From Cupriavidus metallidurans CH34 (GTDB taxonomy: Bacteria > Pseudomonadota > Gammaproteobacteria > Burkholderiales > Burkholderiaceae): DNA of 64,000 nucleotides. Below are positions 55,326-62,766 of this stretch, piece after piece (position 1 is the stretch's first letter; the number at the start of each line of letters is the position of its first letter). The stretch is taken from assembly GCF_000196015.1 (NCBI RefSeq), contig NC_007974.2:2356001-2420000 (forward strand), written 5' to 3'. Under the pieces are notes generated by a model. It searched no databases, had not been told where the DNA came from, and was given only the letters and a program-made list of their open reading frames with translations. The translations under genes were made by a program, and so were the position numbers.

Positions 55326-55361
55326 CGCCCGCGATCCCCCGATTTCGCGGGCGTTTTTTTT
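55326..55361 (+). terminator. Intrinsic terminator after the DUF1214 remnant
   Basis: Nine-bp stem (CGCCCGCGA/TCGCGGGCG) with a 10-base loop and eight T. It lies 36 bases after the remnant's open frame. Confidence 0.85.
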
Positions 55362-55645
55362 GCCATATTTCTGGCAATTCAAATTGACTGGTCGCAAATA
55401 CAACTTAACCCTGCACTGCCTGATTCCCCTTTTCCCGACAATACGGAAAGCCCCCTAGGGATTTCACTGAGTTCGGCGCAGAAGAATCTTATACATCACA
55501 AGATGATGTTTCCCGAAAGGTTCGCGCAAGGCTAACGAAAGGCGATTGGAAGACGCTCCTTATAGATTCCCCCAAATCCAACGAGCCGCCGGTTCCTGCC
55601 ACCAGGGTTCGCGGCCGTTGGCATTCTGAAAGGTAGGAGGAGAGC

Positions 55646-55738
55646 ATGACCAGTCGATGCAGCGGCGTCCGCGCAGTTGAAGCGGACAGAGCCGAAGGAC
55701 AGCCCGTGTGGCGCAACCAGAGCGGGGCCATCCGATGA
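55646..55738 (+). CDS. Short upstream ORF coupled to tctB (30 aa)
   Basis: Preceded by an excellent ribosome site (GGTAGGAGGAGAGC then ATG). It encodes 30 polar residues without a signal or membrane segment, and its TGA overlaps the tctB ATG (ATGA). tctB itself has only a poor site, so translation of this ORF may deliver ribosomes to tctB. Alternatively the site could belong to an earlier, now shortened gene. An in-frame GTG at 55708 with AAGGA upstream is a possible alternative tctB start. Confidence 0.45.
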   Translation: MTSRCSGVRAVEADRAEGQPVWRNQSGAIR

Positions 55739-56217
55739 GCCACGCCAAGGGATTCAAGAAGGACTACTACGGCGGCACGCTGATGGCACTGGTCGGACTC
55801 GCTGCCGTAATGGCCGGTCTGCAGTATCACACCGGCTCGCTCAGCCACATGGGCCCCGGTTTCTTCCCGGTAGCAGTGGGCGCGCTGCTGGCATTCGTCG
55901 GCGTCCTCATCGCCGTCTCCGCCCGCAACGACGAGCCCAAGGAAGACAAACCCTCCGGTCACGGACACAGCCACGCTGCGCCGGACCTGCGCGGCACGGT
56001 TTGCATCGTGCTGGGCACGCTGGCATTCCTGCTGTTCGGCAAGTATGGCGGCATGATTCCAGCCACGTTCGCCATCGTCTTCATTTCCGCGCTCGGTGAT
56101 CGCAGCAACAGCATCAAGCAGGCGTTCCTGCTCTCCATTGCCATGTGCGTTATTGCGGCGGTGGTGTTCTCGTGGGCGCTGCAGCTGCAGCTTCCGATGT
56201 TTACGTGGGGGGCGTGA
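55735..56217 (+). CDS. tctB: Tripartite tricarboxylate transporter small subunit TctB
   Basis: A 160-residue membrane protein with four hydrophobic segments (about 12-32, 45-63, 78-100, 128-152) and the TctB-type HMGPGFFPVAVGALL. A His-rich loop (GHGHSH) lies between helices 2 and 3. Six bases upstream of TctA. No Bug receptor is next to it, unlike the 29-kb locus, so it must use a receptor encoded elsewhere. Confidence 0.88.
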   Translation: MSHAKGFKKDYYGGTLMALVGLAAVMAGLQYHTGSLSHMGPGFFPVAVGALLAFVGVLIAVSARNDEPKEDKPSGHGHSHAAPDLRGTVCIVLGTLAFLLFGKYGGMIPATFAIVFISALGDRSNSIKQAFLLSIAMCVIAAVVFSWALQLQLPMFTWGA

Positions 56218-56222
56218 GTACC

Positions 56223-57764
56223 ATGGTTTCGAATGCATTACATGATCTCTGGTTCGGCTTTGGGGTAGCGTTCCAGGGCAGCAACCTGATGTGGTCGTTC
56301 TTCGGCGTGCTGGTCGGTAACCTGATCGGCGTGCTGCCAGGCATGGGCGCGCTTTCAGCTATCTCGATCCTGCTGCCGCTCACCTACGTCATGCACCCGG
56401 TGCCCGCCATCCTGATGCTGGCCGGTATCTTCTACGGTTCGCAGTATGGTGGGGCGATCGGCGCCATTCTGCTGAACCTGCCTTCGCACCCGCCGCACGC
56501 GGTGACCTGTATCGACGGGTACCCGATGACCAAGGCAGGCAAAGGTGGCACGGCGCTTGGTATCACGATGATCTGCTCGTTCTTCGCTGCGTCGGTGGGC
56601 ATTCTCGTGATGATCTTCGCATCGCCGCTGCTGACGACCATCGCCTTCAAGTTCGGTCCCGCCGAGATCTTCTCGATCATGCTGCTGGGTCTGCTTGCCG
56701 GTTCGACGATGTCGCGCGGATCGCCGCTGAAGGGCGTGGCCATGACGCTGTTCGGCCTGCTCTGCGGCGTGGTCGGCACCGACGTGAACACTGGCACGTT
56801 CCGCTTCGCGCTGGGCATTCCGGAACTGAGCGATGGCCTGGAACTCGTGGCCATCGCAATGGGCCTGTTCGGGGTAGCTGACTTCATCCTGAACGTGAAC
56901 CGCATGACTGCGGTGACTTCCAACGCCAAGCTTCGCATTCGCGACATGCGTCCGAGCCTGGCCGAGCTGAAGGAGGCCTTCTGGCCGATGGTGCGCGGCA
57001 CTGGCGTAGGTACGTTGTTTGGCGCGATGCCGGGCACGGGCCCGACGATCACGACGTTCGTGGCCTACGCGCTCGAACGCAAGATCTCCAAGACGCCCGA
57101 GAAGTTCGGTACCGGCATGATCGCCGGCGTGGCGGCGCCGGAAGCCTCCTCGCACTCGAAGACGCAGGTGGACTTCATCCCGACGATGAGCCTGGGTATT
57201 CCGGGCGACGCCGTGATGGCGCTGATTCTTGGCGCGCTGATGATCCAGGGCATCGCCCCGGGTCCGCAGCTCATCAGCGACCACCCGGACATCTTCTGGG
57301 GCCTGATCGCCAGCTTCTGGATCGGCAACGTGATTCTGATGATCCTGAACGTGCCGATGATCGGCGTGTGGGTCAAGCTGCTGCAGGTGCCTTACCGCTA
57401 CCTGTTCCCGTCGGCGATGTTCTTTATCGCAGTGGGCGTATTCAGCACGCAGAGCAGTCTGTTCCAGATCTGGGAAGTGCTGGCCTTCGGCCTGATCGGC
57501 GCCTTGCTGATGTACCTGGAGTTCTCGGTCGCGCCGATTCTGCTCGGCTTCGTGCTCGGACCGATGGTGGAAGAGAACTTCCGCCGCGCCCTGCTGCTGT
57601 CGCGTGGCGACCTGGCCGTGTTCGTGGAGCGCCCGATCAGCTGCACGTTCGTGGTGATCTCGGCGATGCTGCTGGCTGGCGTGACGTGGTCGGCCTGGCG
57701 CAATCGCGGGCCGAAGAAGACGGCCATCCAGGTGCTGGAATCGGAACTGGCGGTCAACGAGTAA
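56223..57764 (+). CDS. tctA: Tripartite tricarboxylate transporter large subunit TctA
   Basis: A 513-residue permease with about 12 membrane segments. GVLPGMGALSAISILLPLTY near residue 40 is the TctA family signature, and MSLGIPGDAVMALILGALMIQGIAPGP is the second. ATG 56223 follows tctB by 5 bases. It is a divergent paralogue of the TctA at 26892. The gene ends before a strong terminator. Confidence 0.92.
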   Translation: MVSNALHDLWFGFGVAFQGSNLMWSFFGVLVGNLIGVLPGMGALSAISILLPLTYVMHPVPAILMLAGIFYGSQYGGAIGAILLNLPSHPPHAVTCIDGYPMTKAGKGGTALGITMICSFFAASVGILVMIFASPLLTTIAFKFGPAEIFSIMLLGLLAGSTMSRGSPLKGVAMTLFGLLCGVVGTDVNTGTFRFALGIPELSDGLELVAIAMGLFGVADFILNVNRMTAVTSNAKLRIRDMRPSLAELKEAFWPMVRGTGVGTLFGAMPGTGPTITTFVAYALERKISKTPEKFGTGMIAGVAAPEASSHSKTQVDFIPTMSLGIPGDAVMALILGALMIQGIAPGPQLISDHPDIFWGLIASFWIGNVILMILNVPMIGVWVKLLQVPYRYLFPSAMFFIAVGVFSTQSSLFQIWEVLAFGLIGALLMYLEFSVAPILLGFVLGPMVEENFRRALLLSRGDLAVFVERPISCTFVVISAMLLAGVTWSAWRNRGPKKTAIQVLESELAVNE

Positions 57765-57793
57765 GCCACCCCATCAGGTTCGCTGTAACGGAT

Positions 57794-57834
57794 GCGGCCG
57801 GATGCCTTCAGGGCATCCGGCCGCTTTCTCTTTT
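57794..57834 (+). terminator. Intrinsic terminator of the tctBA operon
   Basis: Thirteen-bp perfect stem (57794-57806 / 57812-57824) with a 5-base loop, then TTTCTCTTTT. It lies 29 bases after the tctA stop. Confidence 0.9.
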
Positions 57835-57852
57835 GGGCTGCCCAACTCCATT

Positions 57853-57880
57853 TTGTATGCAATTTACGGATACAATACAA
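57853..57880. promoter_or_regulatory. Candidate GntR-type operator upstream of the NTF2-like gene
   Basis: TTGTATGCAA at 57853-57862, then ATACAA half-sites at 57870-57875 and 57875-57880, giving the inverted arrangement TTGTAT-N11-ATACAA. The first word differs at one position from TTGTATTCAA found twice at the GntR locus near 31.4 kb. A -10-like TACAAT overlaps the right arm. Confidence 0.45.
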
Positions 57881-57941
57881 ACCGCCCGCGGACCGACAGC
57901 GAGGCGTTTCCGAATAAGCAATACGCACTGGAGGACACAGC

Positions 57942-58331
57942 ATGACGAACCAAGCCATCCCGGCCGAATACCTGGCCGCCCTCGAACCGATCCAGCACTA
58001 TCTGGAAGCGCACCGCACCGGCCGCGCCGAGTACGTCCGCAAGGCTTTTCATGCCGATGCCCGCATCATCTCGTTCCGTGACGGCACCCTGCATTCGCTG
58101 ACCGTGGAAGAATTCTCGGCCCGCTTCCAGGGTGAGCCCGCCGCGGACGAAGCGCAACGCCGGCGCTTCATCGCCAGCTTTGACGTGGTCGGCAATGCCG
58201 CCACCGCCAAGGTTGTGCTGCAGTACCCCGAGGTAACGTTCACCGACTACATGAACCTGCTGCAGATCGACGGCGTCTGGAAGATCGCGAACAAGACGTT
58301 CAGTGCGGCGCCGAAGGCACCAGCGCAGTAA
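57942..58331 (+). CDS. NTF2-like (nuclear transport factor 2 family) protein
   Basis: A 129-residue cone-fold protein: helical start (about 5-30), then AFHADARIISFRDGTL, VVLQYPEVTFTDYMNLLQIDGVWKIANKTF as the closing beta-sheet. Members are annotated as lumazine-binding-like or SnoaL-like and may be small ligand-binding proteins or isomerases. GGAGG-like sequence CTGGAGGAC precedes the ATG. Upstream lies a GntR-type operator. It is alone in its unit. Confidence 0.82.
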   Translation: MTNQAIPAEYLAALEPIQHYLEAHRTGRAEYVRKAFHADARIISFRDGTLHSLTVEEFSARFQGEPAADEAQRRRFIASFDVVGNAATAKVVLQYPEVTFTDYMNLLQIDGVWKIANKTFSAAPKAPAQ

Positions 58332-58432
58332 CGCCCCTGGGGCGTAACAAGCCAGTCGAAATCAGCACATTTTCCCGCCGGGGCCACCTAGAATAGGTTC
58401 ACACCGGCCATGGAAACTGGGAGGGAATCGCC

Positions 58433-58765
58433 ATGACACGCCTGCTTTCGATCTGGACGCTCTGCCTTGGCCTGGCGCTGGCCAGCTGCACCTACTACGG
58501 CTACCCTCCCGGCACGGTGCCCGCCAGCTACGACCGCTCGTTCTTCGCCGCTGCCGATGCCATGCGCGATCAGGGTGTGGCGATCGCGGTGCAGAACCAG
58601 GTCAGCGGCGAGATTTCCGGCGACCGCGGCGGCGTTCCGGTCTCGGCCTGGGTGCGCCAACAGCCGGACGGGAGCGTGAGAGTGCAATTCAACGCCAACG
58701 ACTCCCGCGACCCAGACCTGGTGCACCGCATCTCGCAGAGCTATGACCGGCGCATGGGTCGTTGA
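58433..58765 (+). CDS. Small lipoprotein
   Basis: A 110-residue protein with a lipoprotein signal (LALASC, cysteine at about residue 19), followed by a mature domain with IAVQNQVSGEISGDRGG and a C-terminal helical part. No function recognised. GGGAGG precedes the ATG. Its end is 12 bases from the convergent CzcE-like gene. Confidence 0.75.
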   Translation: MTRLLSIWTLCLGLALASCTYYGYPPGTVPASYDRSFFAAADAMRDQGVAIAVQNQVSGEISGDRGGVPVSAWVRQQPDGSVRVQFNANDSRDPDLVHRISQSYDRRMGR

Positions 58766-58777
58766 TCTGGGCGCGGT

Positions 58778-59164
58778 TCAACCCGCGCGATAGATCTCGC
58801 TGGGTTCGATGAACACGTAGACATCCCGCGCCTGCGGCACGCCGGGCATCAGCACCGCGAGGTTCATGGCGCTGCCGTTGATGGATTGCAGGAACGTCCA
58901 GCCGACGGTACGTCCACCCGCGCGAATCGCCACCGACTCGCCCGACGCGACGGTCAGACGCTTCATGCCGGGCGCCACATCGATGGTGCGGGTCACCGTA
59001 TCAAGGGCGGCCTGGGAGCCAAACAGCGCACTGTCATGGGAAAGGACGGCGGCGGGAGCGGCGGCGCTGTCGGCAGGAACCGGGGCGGGGGCGCTCCATG
59101 CCAGTGCGGGGGCGAGCAGAAGTGCTGCGGTAAGCAGGGAGATGGTGTTGTTCTTCGAGGTCAT
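58778..59164 (-). CDS. CzcE-family periplasmic protein
   Basis: A 128-residue exported protein with a signal peptide (about 1-24, ending AWSA) and an Ala/Pro-rich linker. The mature domain (about 45-128) has DSALFGSQAALDTVTRTIDV, VASGESVAIRAGGRTVGWTF and RDVYVFIEPSEIY, the beta-rich fold of CzcE, a periplasmic copper-binding protein of Cupriavidus metallidurans. Metal-ligand histidines of CzcE are not obvious here, so metal binding is uncertain. No Czc efflux genes adjacent. Confidence 0.7.
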   Translation of the reverse strand: MTSKNNTISLLTAALLLAPALAWSAPAPVPADSAAAPAAVLSHDSALFGSQAALDTVTRTIDVAPGMKRLTVASGESVAIRAGGRTVGWTFLQSINGSAMNLAVLMPGVPQARDVYVFIEPSEIYRAG

Positions 59165-59563
59165 GATAAGGATCTTGACCCTGCCCCGGATGGCAGTCCG
59201 CGGCAAGGCTGGCTTCGCCGGATTCTTGCCGGGCTGCCGATCGGGCTCTGTCAATCAGGGGCGATGCAGTCGTGGCACGGAGGGGCGATGTCTCCGTCGG
59301 GCTTTCGGGGTGTCTGGTGTCAACCCGGGTGACAGAGTAGCCCCATCCCGTGAATTCATAAAATGACTTGATTTCACAAAATCCAGTCGCTTTCTTCCGC
59401 TCCCTTCCCGTTCATCACGGCATACGCCACATGGGATAGGCCGCGCAATCGCATCGCGCCCGCATTCATACCCGCCGCAAGGAAAACCAATACAATAGCG
59501 CCCCGCGCGGCGGACGCCCCTGGCTCCGCCTCTCCTTGCACCTCTGCCCTCATCCGGAATTTC
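59165..59563. other. Intergenic region upstream of the Hsp70-like gene
   Basis: About 400 bases between divergent genes. A -10-like TACAAT lies at 59491-59496, about 70 bases before the Hsp70-like start, without a convincing -35. Large open frames crossing here on the minus strand are shadows of the Hsp70-like gene. Nothing else definite. Confidence 0.45.
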
Positions 59564-60817
59564 ATGATCGCAAACGCATGTGGTGTCGACTTCGGCACGT
59601 CCAACTCGACCGTGGGCTGGGTTCGCCCGGGCGCATCGACGCTCCTGCCGCTCGAGGACGACAAGGCGACCCTGCCCTCCGTGATCTTCTTCCATGCGGA
59701 AGACCCGCTGGTCAGCTATGGCCGCGCGGCACTGGCCGACTATCTGGCCGGCTACGAGGGGCGCATGATGCGTTCGCTCAAGAGCCTGCTGGGCACGTCG
59801 ATGATGGATGACAGCACCGAAGTAATGGGCCAGGCCATGCCTTTCCGCAAGCTGCTGGCGCACTTCATCGGCGAACTCAAGGGCCGCGCCGAACGCGCCG
59901 CCGGCCGCGAGTTTACGTCGGCCGTACTGGGCCGACCGGTGCATTTCATCGACGAGGATGCCGCCGCCGACCAGCTTGCCGAGGACACGCTGGCCGAGAT
60001 CGCCCGCGACGCGGGCTTCCGCGATATCGCGTTCCAGTACGAGCCAATTGCCGCAGCCTTCGACTACGAAGCCGGCATCGGCGGTGAAGAACTCGTGCTG
60101 GTGGCCGACATCGGCGGCGGCACGTCCGACTTCTCGCTCGTTCGCCTGTCCCCGGAGCGCGCCCGCCACATCGACCGCCGCGACGACATCCTCGCCAATG
60201 GCGGCGTGCATATCGGCGGGACCGATTTCGACCGCGCTCTGAGCCTCGCCAGTGTGATGCCGATGCTGGGCCTGGGCAGTCAGCTTCGCAACGGCAAGGC
60301 CATGCCTTCGGGCCAGTACTTCGACCTGGCGAGCTGGCACACCATCAACCTGGTTTACACACGCAAGGCCTGGTCGATCGTGATGGACAACTATCGCGAT
60401 ACCGCCGACACCGTGAAGCTTGATCGCCTGATCCGGCTGATCCGCGAGCGCGCGGGCCACTGGCTGGCAATCCAGGTGGAAGCCGCCAAGATCGCGCTGT
60501 CCGCGGAAGCGCAGACCGTGGTCGACTTGGACCGTATCGCGCCCGACACCACACTCGCCATCACCCGCGAGACCTTCGACGAGTCCATCGCCAAACTGGT
60601 CGACAAGACCGCCACGACGGTGCACGGCATGCTCAAGACGGCTGGCGTCAAGGCCGAGGCCGTCGACACGATCCTGTTCACCGGGGGTTCCAGCAGCGTA
60701 CCGCTGCTGCGCGAGCAACTCGCGCAATTGCTGCCGGGCGCGCGCCGCGTGGAAGGTGATCTGTTCGGCGGTATCGGTTCGGGACTCGCGCTGGACGCGC
60801 TGCGCAAGTTCGGCTGA
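59564..60817 (+). CDS. Hsp70/actin-fold chaperone, YegD-like
   Basis: A 417-residue Hsp70-family ATPase without a full substrate-binding domain. The nucleotide fold is marked by CGVDFGTSNSTVGW (phosphate 1), LVADIGGGTSDFSLV (phosphate 2) and the adenosine motif FTGGSSSVPLLREQL. YPIAAAF-type EPIAAAFDYEAG is also present. It resembles E. coli YegD. Without a C-terminal lid it may act as a specialised holdase or regulator; no DnaJ or GrpE is nearby. Confidence 0.88.
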   Translation: MIANACGVDFGTSNSTVGWVRPGASTLLPLEDDKATLPSVIFFHAEDPLVSYGRAALADYLAGYEGRMMRSLKSLLGTSMMDDSTEVMGQAMPFRKLLAHFIGELKGRAERAAGREFTSAVLGRPVHFIDEDAAADQLAEDTLAEIARDAGFRDIAFQYEPIAAAFDYEAGIGGEELVLVADIGGGTSDFSLVRLSPERARHIDRRDDILANGGVHIGGTDFDRALSLASVMPMLGLGSQLRNGKAMPSGQYFDLASWHTINLVYTRKAWSIVMDNYRDTADTVKLDRLIRLIRERAGHWLAIQVEAAKIALSAEAQTVVDLDRIAPDTTLAITRETFDESIAKLVDKTATTVHGMLKTAGVKAEAVDTILFTGGSSSVPLLREQLAQLLPGARRVEGDLFGGIGSGLALDALRKFG

Positions 60818-60841
60818 GCGCGCAGCCGCCGCGCACTGGTA

Positions 60842-62029
60842 TCAGGGCAGCCGTTCGCTGCCCACTTCCTGCATCGACGTCTGTTCGTGCGCGTGGTGCA
60901 CGCGATTGCGACCGCTGCGCTTTGCGGTATAGAGCAGCCCGTCGGCACGCGACATCAGCGCATCGAGCGACTCCGGCGGTTGCCACACCGCCACACCAAA
61001 GCTGGCCGTCACACGCGGGCTATCCGGCAGCGTCTCGAATCGCGCGCGCTCGAGCGTCGCCCGGATCTCTTCGGCGATATGGATCGCCTCTTCCCCGGTC
61101 GTCCGCGGCAATAGCACCGCGAACTCCTCGCCCCCAAGCCGGCCGGCAATCCCCCGCGCGCCCACCACGCGCCTGACGATCCGCGCGAACTCGACGAGTA
61201 TCGCGTCGCCACTGGCGTGACCGTGGTTGTCGTTGATGAGCTTGAAGAAATCAAGGTCCACCAGGATCAGTCCGGGCACCCCGCCATTGGCCCGCGAAAT
61301 CGTCTCGCGCGCGATTTCCTCGAAGCTTCTCCGGTTGTGAAGCCGCGTCAGCGCATCCGTATCCCGCTCGTGCTGGATCCGTTCGATCAGCGCGTGAATC
61401 TCGGAGCCCAGCAGCACCAGGCTGAAGAAGACGTTAAAGAGCGTCTGGCCTACCTGGAAATACGTCCAATAGCTTGAAAACGCCCTGCCACATTCGTCGG
61501 TGTTCGGGGGTGCGCTCGTGCTCAGCAGCAGCCGCAGGCCGAGGTTCACGGTAAAGGCGACGAACACCCAGTAGATCGCCCGATCCGCCACGCTGCCCCG
61601 CCGCAAGCCACCAAGCTGAGCCAGGGCAATGCCGAAGATCAGCGCGGCGCCAATGTTGTGTACGTATATCCGCGCCGTCAGGTCAGGCACGGCGAAATGG
61701 AAGTAGGCGAGCAGCGAGAACTCGACAATGGCCACCCCCGAACAGGCGGCCAGTGCGGTGGTGGATTTGACATGGGCGCGCCACAGCAATCCGCACGCAA
61801 TCAGCATCGTGCTGCCGATGTAGAACGGCGCGGCGACGAGCGTCGTCCAGACAGCATCGCTCGGCGGAGACAGGACCTGTATGGCCACCGCCACGGCATA
61901 GAGCGCAAAGGACACGCCGAACGCCAGCAGATGCTGGCTGCGGAGCTGCCGCCAGACCACGAGGAAGCAGCCAGCGAAGATCAGCGAGACCGCGGGGTTG
62001 ATCAGGGATAGTTGGTTGCAGAACGACAC
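60842..62029 (-). CDS. Membrane-bound GGDEF diguanylate cyclase
   Basis: A 395-residue protein with a membrane sensor of about six to seven helices (residues about 5-215) and a C-terminal GGDEF domain (about 225-390). The active site is GGEEF in RLGGEEFAVLLP, the active variant, and DLDFFKLINDNHGH is the metal-binding strand. There is no clear inhibitory RxxD ahead of it in the expected place. Predicted to make cyclic-di-GMP. Confidence 0.9.
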   Translation of the reverse strand: MSFCNQLSLINPAVSLIFAGCFLVVWRQLRSQHLLAFGVSFALYAVAVAIQVLSPPSDAVWTTLVAAPFYIGSTMLIACGLLWRAHVKSTTALAACSGVAIVEFSLLAYFHFAVPDLTARIYVHNIGAALIFGIALAQLGGLRRGSVADRAIYWVFVAFTVNLGLRLLLSTSAPPNTDECGRAFSSYWTYFQVGQTLFNVFFSLVLLGSEIHALIERIQHERDTDALTRLHNRRSFEEIARETISRANGGVPGLILVDLDFFKLINDNHGHASGDAILVEFARIVRRVVGARGIAGRLGGEEFAVLLPRTTGEEAIHIAEEIRATLERARFETLPDSPRVTASFGVAVWQPPESLDALMSRADGLLYTAKRSGRNRVHHAHEQTSMQEVGSERLP

Positions 62030-62077
62030 GGGGGCGCGAGGGATTCTGTGAGAGCGGCTGACAATGGCTCTGACGAA

Positions 62078-62611
62078 TCAGAACGTGATGTCCGCCGCTG
62101 GCACCGCACGTACGCGCGGGCCGAAACTGCTGATACCCGTCAGCGTGAGGTTGTGATGGTGAATGATCTGCCCTGCAGACAAGGCCGCATTCGAAACAGT
62201 TGTGTGACCATCTGCGATCAGCCTCACCGGATAGCCCAGCGCCAGCGCACGCCGCGTGGTGGTATCGACGCAGTACTCCGTATGCATGCCGCAGATGACC
62301 AGGTGCGTCACCCCGTGCTCCTTCAGCGTCGCCTCGAGTGTCGTCCCGAAGAAAGAATCCGGCGTGGTCTTGCGGACGCGCAGGTCGCTATCCAGCGCGG
62401 TCAGCCCATCCGCGAGATGCCAGCGCGCTGAGCCATACGGCAGGTAGTCGTCCGCCGATTCATGCTGGATGAATATAACGGGCACGCGCGCGGTGCGTGC
62501 CTTGCCGGCAACATCGTTGATGCGGTCGATGATCTCGTGGTGAGCGAGCGGGACCTCGTCGCCTTCGCACAGGCCTTGCTGGACATCGATGACGAGTAGG
62601 GCCGCTGTCAT
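62078..62611 (-). CDS. Isochorismatase-family cysteine hydrolase
   Basis: A 177-residue cytosolic hydrolase with the D9/K81/C114 triad (VIDVQQG; VRKTTPDSFFG; HTEYCVDTTTR). Family members act on isochorismate, nicotinamide, N-carbamoylsarcosine or other amides; here the cysteine points to amidase or nicotinamidase-like chemistry, but the substrate cannot be assigned. It stands alone between two GGDEF genes on the same strand. Confidence 0.88.
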   Translation of the reverse strand: MTAALLVIDVQQGLCEGDEVPLAHHEIIDRINDVAGKARTARVPVIFIQHESADDYLPYGSARWHLADGLTALDSDLRVRKTTPDSFFGTTLEATLKEHGVTHLVICGMHTEYCVDTTTRRALALGYPVRLIADGHTTVSNAALSAGQIIHHHNLTLTGISSFGPRVRAVPAADITF

Positions 62612-62766
62612 GGCAGATAAGTCGGAGACCTTGATCGCTCAATCATGCCATGAAACAACGAACGGGACCGGTGCTGCCCGACCGCCCCCCCACCTTAGTG
62701 GGTACCGTCAGTGCGTGCGTCCGTGCGTCCCCGGCAGATCGACGAGCGACGTGGCGGCGCTACAAG

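Noticed and set aside
55708..55735. GTG at 55708 considered as the tctB start
   Set aside because: It has a fair ribosome site, but the extra nine residues are hydrophilic and the ATG at 55735 places the first membrane helix at the usual distance. Kept as an alternative, not excluded.
59255..60727. 490-codon open frame on the minus strand opposite the Hsp70-like gene
   Set aside because: The plus strand has all Hsp70 phosphate and adenosine motifs; the minus frame has none and no ribosome site.
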